A stretch of 64,000 nt of DNA from Ascidia mentula (Eukaryota > Chordata > Ascidiacea > Phlebobranchia > Ascidiidae). Location of the stretch: positions 18,600,001 to 18,664,000 of the forward strand of contig OX387203.1 of assembly GCA_947561715.1 (NCBI GenBank), in the 5' to 3' direction. The notes under the pieces are model-generated. The model had not been told where the DNA came from, searched no databases, and worked only from the letters and a program-made list of their open reading frames with translations. A program made the translations under genes and the position numbers. Shown here in pieces: positions 58,301 through 64,000 of this stretch (position 1 is its first letter; each line of letters begins with the position of its first letter).

Positions 58301-58707
58301 CTTAGATTACTATGAACAAACAACCAGTGACACAAACTAAGGCACATTTGCCAGTTTTCGTTTCGAACGACAAGAACGATATGAAAATTACATAATTTAA
58401 ACCGAGTCAAAAGTCAAAGCATGGAAATCAAACATTAAGTAGATTCGCTAAACCCAAACACTGTGCCTTACCACAGCTGACTTCAAATTTATTCGAGAGT
58501 TTTAAAAACAAAACAAAAATCTGAGGACAATTTACATGGTTTTATTCAACAAAGCGCGTTTCTTCATCAAAAGTGATTTTTTCGCTGGTTTCTTGCAAGT
58601 TTTAGCGGAAGTTTCGTGTTTTCTCTTTAGTTTGGGTGTGGCAAGGTCCGCCTTTTGATTGGCTGCTTTACCGCCAGCAACTCCCTGATTGGTTGAACTA
58701 AGGTCGT

Positions 58708-59094
58708 TTAGCGCCGCCTCTTTTTGACTGTTGTTGGTGGGCGATTCCCCTCGGCTTTTCTCATTGGTGTTTCGTCACGGTCTGATAAGCGCACTGACCG
58801 CTTCTTAAACTTTGCCGATTTCGGCGGAGTTTTAAATTGAATTTCATCATCGTCCAAATCCACCACCATCTCTGTACTGACATCTAGCAGTTTGGAATCT
58901 TGGTTGGTGATGATGATGGTTGGATTCCTACATTTTTGGGTTCCATTTTTGGGTTCCATTTTTGGTTTGTTGTAACTGTTTATAGCAATTTTTCTTGTGG
59001 ATGGTTTATAAAACATTCTGTCAGATCCTTTGAAAGTTTCAGGGTGAAGTTGATATTTCGGGATTACTTCGCCTGGCAACAATAACGTAACCAA
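58708..59094 (-). CDS. Unassigned basic open frame in copy B
   Basis: 128 codons on the minus strand with an acidic patch (VVDLDDDEIQFKTPPKSAKF) followed by Lys/Arg-rich sequence ending VKKRRR. It resembles a nuclear, low-complexity protein fragment more than random sequence, but no domain is recognised. Copy A keeps only the 3' part of the frame and is interrupted there by the SINE and the lectin patch, so this may be a former exon. Could be chance. Confidence 0.3.
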   Translation of the reverse strand: MVTLLLPGEVIPKYQLHPETFKGSDRMFYKPSTRKIAINSYNKPKMEPKNGTQKCRNPTIIITNQDSKLLDVSTEMVVDLDDDEIQFKTPPKSAKFKKRSVRLSDRDETPMRKAEGNRPPTTVKKRRR

Positions 59095-59484
59095 AATTTA
59101 AACCAAAGTATTGGAAGCAATCGTTGAGTGGAGCTGTTGGGAGTTAAAATATTTAGCAATGCTTGACCCAGGACTCCTTATAGAAGGCTATACACGTTGT
59201 GATACCCATAGGCGCCTAGTTTTCATTTTTCCAGAGGGGATGGCTATATTATGATGTCTGCGAGACTGACGTTGCAACAACAGATGTCAGCTACGCAAGC
59301 GAAACTAGGTCAACATATTTTGTGTGCGTCGTGTAAGAAACACATTGTTTTTAGGAGATTTTTCTTTGAATGTTACAAATGCGACGAGTTACATGGTGCG
59401 GACAGACGCACGTAATAGCCACTCTTTTTTTAAATAGTTGATTCCGCTGCAAAATAAATACAACCATCCATTGCTTTAGTTATT

Positions 59485-60170
59485 GGTAGGGTGTCGATTT
59501 ATGCCTTTTTCGCCATTCTAAGTGTTCGAAACGCGACAGTGCCACGAAGAGACCAACGCTATTGTTATCTACAAAAGTCCATAAATTGAATTGCTATAAT
59601 AACTTAATTAAGCCTAACATATTAGCCATTTATTTTTTAGAAGATTGGACGCTAACGATTCTCCTATAACATGTAGGCTAGTTGTCAATTGTTTTGCCGT
59701 ACATGCTGGTGGCAAAGTTGGTTCGAAGACGTTGGTGCCAGTATAAGTCGTTTTATTTCAACCGCAAACTATTGGGGAGAAATTTGTGTTTCGAGTCTCA
59801 ATCCAACAACAGCATTTAACTGGGACGGTTACGCAGCGTTGAAAACTTAATGACATCATCGTTCGGGATTCCCACCCCAAATAAAACAACTAAATAAACG
59901 CAACCGCAATAAATTGTTGGACAAAATCCATGCAAAAACCAGCCAGCACTTGCTTTGACCTTTAGCGAATAAGCGAGTTAAATTAACCATTGTTTCCAAA
60001 CATGGACTATTGTTACCGAACACGTGCCATTATTACGCAACATGTTGCATTGTTACGAAACAAGTACCATTTCTCGCTCAATCGGATCTGAAAAGAGACA
60101 TAACAGCCTACAACATGCAAGGTTTTAAATTGTTTTGTCGTTATTTTAACGTGTTTTCTAAACTTATGTA
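59485..60170 (-). repeat. Unclassified interspersed repeat, inverted relative to 29,500-30,358
   Basis: Reverse complement of the family at 29.5-30.4 kb: opens 'agggtgtcgatttatgcct', contains 'ataaacgcaaccgcaataaa' and several 'attgttaccgaacacg' phrases. Lies in the part of copy B that copy A lacks, so it either inserted after the duplication or was lost from A. Confidence 0.6.
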
Positions 60171-61387
60171 ATGTGTTTTCTAAACTTACGACACGCAATA
60201 AAAAATAAAAAAAAAATTAAACATTGGTCCGACGTTTCATTTGGGGCAATATAAAGTCCAATCATTTCTATTGTCCTGTAGGGATACGGGGGTCTCTAAT
60301 TAGACAGAAGTTAATCAGTTGTCTAATAATCATAGTTTTGTTACGTATTTAAATTTCAGATTGAATACAATCCGTTGGTTCAACGGTTCCTAATAGTGAA
60401 CGGTCCCGAAACAGCATTTTATTATTATTATTATTATTTTTTAAGTTTCCGAATAAATTCGATCGAATAAACCGAAACTAACTTTGGTATCCATCTCTTT
60501 TAAACGCAATAAATTTAAAGAAAACATGTGCTGGATTGGATCTAAATCCTATCATACAGCCTTTTATTGGCACAGAATAACCTCGATTACTGTACCAAAT
60601 GCTTAAAGTTGATTTTCATCATTTCGGTGACAAAAAAATAAAACGAACAAACATTCGTGCAGTTTGAACAATGATTCTAATCTAAACTGAACTTTGCGTA
60701 TTAGAGTTGGATGCAGTAAAAAGTTTCGGTTTCGGCCAAACATTTTTGCAAAATTCGGAATATTTATAAAAACCTTAATTTTCGGCCGAATAAATTCGGC
60801 AAACCGAACTTTCGGTGAATCCCTAATTCCTAATCTTTTACTCAAGTGAATTTAAAATTCTTCTTTGTTTTATTTCGTGATCCAAGAGGTTTTTTTCGAC
60901 ACCAAAATAAAAGTAGTGAAATATATGCCATACTGGTCCCATGTCGGTGACACGTATGTTTGTCATTCTGGTGCTACGTGGCCCATGTCACTGGTGTCAT
61001 GTGGCGCAAAAACATACCGGAGACACGTAGGAATGCCTGACATCATGGGCCGTATTATAGAACAAGGCTTAAGCTTGACTTTAGTCTTGCTTATAAAATT
61101 GAGACTTAAGTGCGCTCGCTTATCAACAGGCACACGGTATTATAAAAGGTTTCTTAAGTCTCACTGCAGTTTGCACTTTCAAGTCAGACTTGCGTGACGG
61201 TTTCGAATATTTTTTCGTATCGTCGAGTTATTACGTCATCGATAACTCAAACGCGCCACATAGCGTTGGCGTCGGCAGTTGTCTGCGCAACAATGTCAAA
61301 GGTTTTGTTTACTGTTTTGTTTTGCTAAATTAATGTAAATGTACACGCATAAGTAAATAACTTCTCGTATTTTGCCACAGTACAAAC

Positions 61388-61879
61388 ATGGATAGCAAAA
61401 AAAGGTGTGTTTTCACTGAAACCGAAAAAACGTTGTTGATCGAACTTGTAAAATGTAACATACACATACTTAAAAATAAACACAACGTCTGCACTTCTTT
61501 AAACAAAAAAAGGAAGGCTTGGGAAAATTTGGCCACAGAGTTTAATAGTAACCCAAATGTCCAAAAGTTTGGTTGGAATCAACTTAAAAAGTGTTGGGCC
61601 AACTTAAAAGCCAGGTATGTAGGCTACTCCCTTGATGCAAGGAAATATCTTGAGGTTTTCATATCTTTCACTTTTAGATCCAAAAAAGACATTGCACATG
61701 AAAAAAGAGAGCGCAGGAAAACAGGGGGAGGTCCACCCCCAGCTGATACTCCGGAAATTTCCCAAAAAATTTATCAATTGATTACTTCACAATTTGACCC
61801 ACTTGAAAATAATTTTGACGATGACGCAGACAGCTTTTTTGCAGTTGAAGTACCTGCAGATAGTTGCAACTCTGGTTAG
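61388..61879 (+). CDS. Myb/SANT-like DNA-binding protein of the Harbinger element
   Basis: Starts MDSKKRCVFTETEKTLLIEL and continues through a trihelix-type domain (KRKAWENLATEFN, QLKKCWANLKAR), the DNA-binding partner that Harbinger transposases need. A 63-nt GT/AG intron (61,615-61,677) lies within the open frame; removing it gives the family junction 'LKAR/SKKDIAHEKRERRKTGGG'. Because 63 is a multiple of three, the unspliced frame also stays open. A further coiled-coil-coding stretch at about 62,029-62,185 (ESQKLEHELRVKKVN) looks like the protein's C terminus, not joined to the frame by an obvious splice. Confidence 0.75.
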   Translation: MDSKKRCVFTETEKTLLIELVKCNIHILKNKHNVCTSLNKKRKAWENLATEFNSNPNVQKFGWNQLKKCWANLKARYVGYSLDARKYLEVFISFTFRSKKDIAHEKRERRKTGGGPPPADTPEISQKIYQLITSQFDPLENNFDDDADSFFAVEVPADSCNSG

Positions 61880-62558
61880 CTTAGCTGAAAACATAAGATA
61901 TTTGAATAAATTCCAATCTATTTTTTTTTACTATTTGAAGATGTGTAGATGATAAATGAGACAGCTAATGATGCTGTCTCATTTCATCAGTTTTCATTAA
62001 CCCTAAAAAAATCAAAAACGTCCCCAAAATGAATTAGAAAACTTTTTATTGGAGTCTCAAAAACTTGAACATGAATTAAGAGTTAAAAAAGTTAATTTGG
62101 AAATAGATTGTTTGCAAAAAGAGCATGAATTAAAAATGAAACTTATGTCGAAACAACTGCAAGAGGAAAATATTTTAATCAGTTAGGTTTTTGTAGCTCA
62201 TTTTTTTCTGTAGTTCTGTTTTCACACTTTCTTGACTCTACAACTTTTGAAATAAAATATACTCGTTTTGTATTAACACAAAAAAAAGTGGTCTTGGAAA
62301 CAAGAAAATAGCAGTTACACAAGTTCATGAAGCACATACACATGGCTTTCAAACACAAAAACTACATCAGACTAAGCTGAAAAGTGGCTTTGCACTAGTA
62401 TATTTCTTCTGGTCAGTCCTGACACACTATTCCTAGCTGTGCTAGGCTGTTGAGTGCTGTCTGTACTATTGTGTTGGACCTCAAGTACTTCTTCTTCAAT
62501 GTACCTAGTCAAAGAATGACAAGAATGAATGAAACTCAAGTTGTAGCACAAATATTTC

Positions 62559-63536
62559 TTACAAAAACCTTGACAATTTTGAAAGGTTTACAAATGACCA
62601 TATGAGATGAAATGCAACATACCTGTATTTCATTGCAAAGTTGTAGAGCACTGCAGTTGCAACAATAACAGACAAAGCTGTTTGAACATGGACTCTTAAG
62701 CCTTGTGAAAGACAGGGAAATATCCTTTTCCACACTCCAAACATTCTTTCAATGGTGTTTCTTGTTTTCACATGGGACTTGTTGTATTTAACTTGGGCAG
62801 AGGTTTGGGGAGTTGAAAATGGTGTCATAAGGTAAGGCTTGCATGGGTAACCACCATCACCCAGAAGAATATTTTTGTATTGTCCACTTTCAAATTTTTC
62901 ATACAATCTAGAGTTTTCAAATATTCTGGAGTCATGTACAGACCCTCTCCATCTGGCAACAATATTTGTAATAGACATGTCTGCATCACAAACAGCCTGC
63001 ACATTAATCGAAAAATACCCCTTTCTGTTTCTGAATAGTTCAGCATCTGGACCTCCAGGAGACTGTATTTTTATATGGGTGCAATCAATAGCTCCTATTA
63101 CACCAGGAAACTCAGCTTTCTCATAAAACTTTCTTGATTGCCCAAGTACATTTTCTGGACTACTTGGAAAGCAAATGAACTGACTTCTTTTTCTTGCAAT
63201 AACTTTGCTGATTTTTTTCACCAGTAAGCTTACTGTAGGCTGTTAAACGCCTTCCAAATCTCCTGCAACTATTTGATAACAGCCGGTGGCATAAAATCTC
63301 AAAACTACAGTGAACTGTAAAATTGGGGGCAAAGGCAAACCTCTGTTTGAATCTCTTTGCAGATCATTTACCAACAGTGGCATAAATTGGTACACTCCTT
63401 CTTTTGTAAGCCTATACCGCATATAAAACTGATAGTTTGTTAGACTTTCCACAGGATTCTGTCCATCAGTTAAATATTTTCGGATTTTTGGTGCCTATTT
63501 TCTTTGAATTAACTGCAGAATTGCTATTGCCTCCAT
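62559..63536 (-). pseudogene. HARBI1-type transposase with two in-frame stops
   Basis: One frame from an ATG at 63,536 to the stop at 62,559, 326 codons, close to the family's 330-400. The DDE catalytic residues are visible in GAIDCTHI, VHDSRIFEN and TRNTIERMFGVWKR. A TAG after LQLIQRK and a TAA after AGDLEGV (where the family has GDLFGVSQPTVS) interrupt it; there is no frameshift. So the copy is young but probably inactive unless the stops are polymorphic or assembly errors. Confidence 0.8.
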
Positions 63537-63590
63537 CTTATCAATTGAACTTTGACCTGTGAGTCTGACTTAAGAACGCTATACCGTGAA

Positions 63591-64000
63591 CTCGAAAATT
63601 GCTGCCCGAGTCAGCAACAGAAAACCCTACTTTATCTCTTGTAATACCACAGTAACTCAAGTCAAACTCAAATAGGATTGTTACAGCGAGAATTAACGCA
63701 TGGCTGATTTTAACTTTCACCGTGTTTGTATTCATCCGCGCATGTGGCTGTCTTTAGAGCGACATGTTGTTGGCGAGATTGTGCTGCTGTTAAATTGTAC
63801 TGCTGTTAAAATGCTAACTATATTTATCTGGTTTATAGTCAAAATAAGGGTTAAGACGTTATTATATCTGAATTGAACGTTGGTGCAACCACTAGCCGCA
63901 GGCTAATACAGACATGGGTCACCCCACAGTTGGTACGCTTCTTTTTCCATGTGTTTTGAACTTGTGAAGTGCTTTGACTCGGCGACATAATTTCCGAGTC
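63591..64000. other. Right edge of window, nothing recognised
   Basis: No gene or repeat identified. It does not match the sequence that follows the duplicated block in copy A, so the two duplication copies end differently. Confidence 0.4.

Larger units (their letters stand above)
55315..61043 (+). repeat. Segmental duplication copy B (partner at 20-3,550)
   Basis: Same order and orientation as copy A. It holds three segments missing from A: about 55,625-55,765, 56,590-57,873 (1.3 kb) and 58,880-60,465 (includes an inverted copy of the 29.5-kb repeat). It stops being similar to A at about 61,043, just before the Harbinger element; A continues for some 170 bases in the short-repeat zone. Confidence 0.85.
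61047..63590. mobile_element. PIF/Harbinger DNA transposon, about 2.5 kb
   Basis: Two converging genes typical of the superfamily: a Myb/SANT-like protein on plus (61,388-61,879) and a HARBI1-type transposase on minus (62,559-63,536). The ends look like imperfect inverted repeats: 'gccgtattatagaac..cttaag' at 61,049 and, reversed from 63,589, 'cacggtatagcgttcttaag'. Exact ends and the expected 3-bp target duplication could not be fixed by eye. Confidence 0.75.

Overview
The window looks like nuclear DNA from an invertebrate animal. It is AT-rich, its genes are split by many introns (some only about 60 bases long), and it holds animal families: C-type lectin, LDL-receptor class A (LDLa) repeats fused to a seven-helix receptor, and animal-type DNA transposons. 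An ascidian or other invertebrate deuterostome fits best; this is inference from gene style, not proof. About half of the window is repeats.

Layout. 1-3.7 kb is one copy (A) of a segmental duplication whose partner (B) lies at 55.3-61.0 kb in the same orientation. 5.1-9.4 kb (minus strand) holds one complete six-exon membrane C-type lectin gene and, downstream of it, a second set of 3' exons that lacks its own first exon. A third lectin remnant at 12.4-12.9 kb is cut by a Penelope-like retroelement fossil (10.4-12.4 kb). 14.0-29.5 kb is a tandem satellite of about 82 units of 190 bp, with a five-unit (950 bp) higher-order repeat near its right end. It is bracketed by two copies of an interspersed repeat (13.0-14.0 and 31.3-32.6 kb); a stray lectin transmembrane exon lies at 30.4 kb.

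33.6-54.6 kb (minus strand) is one large gene. I could thread fourteen exons with compatible phases into a 1,092-residue protein: signal peptide, a series of LDLa and cysteine-rich modules, then a relaxin-receptor/LGR-like seven-helix domain with an unusually long second extracellular loop. Its introns hold a complete-looking 6,520-bp CACTA-type transposon (42,064-48,583) with two genes (transposase and a SAM-domain protein) and a 34-bp minisatellite, a 782-bp inverted-repeat element (39,938-40,719), and tRNA-derived SINEs.

55.3-61.0 kb is duplication copy B, followed by a PIF/Harbinger transposon (about 61.05-63.59 kb) with its Myb/SANT-like gene and a transposase carrying two in-frame stops. 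Exon boundaries were read by eye from splice signals, phase and paralogue comparison; no alignment or expression data were available.
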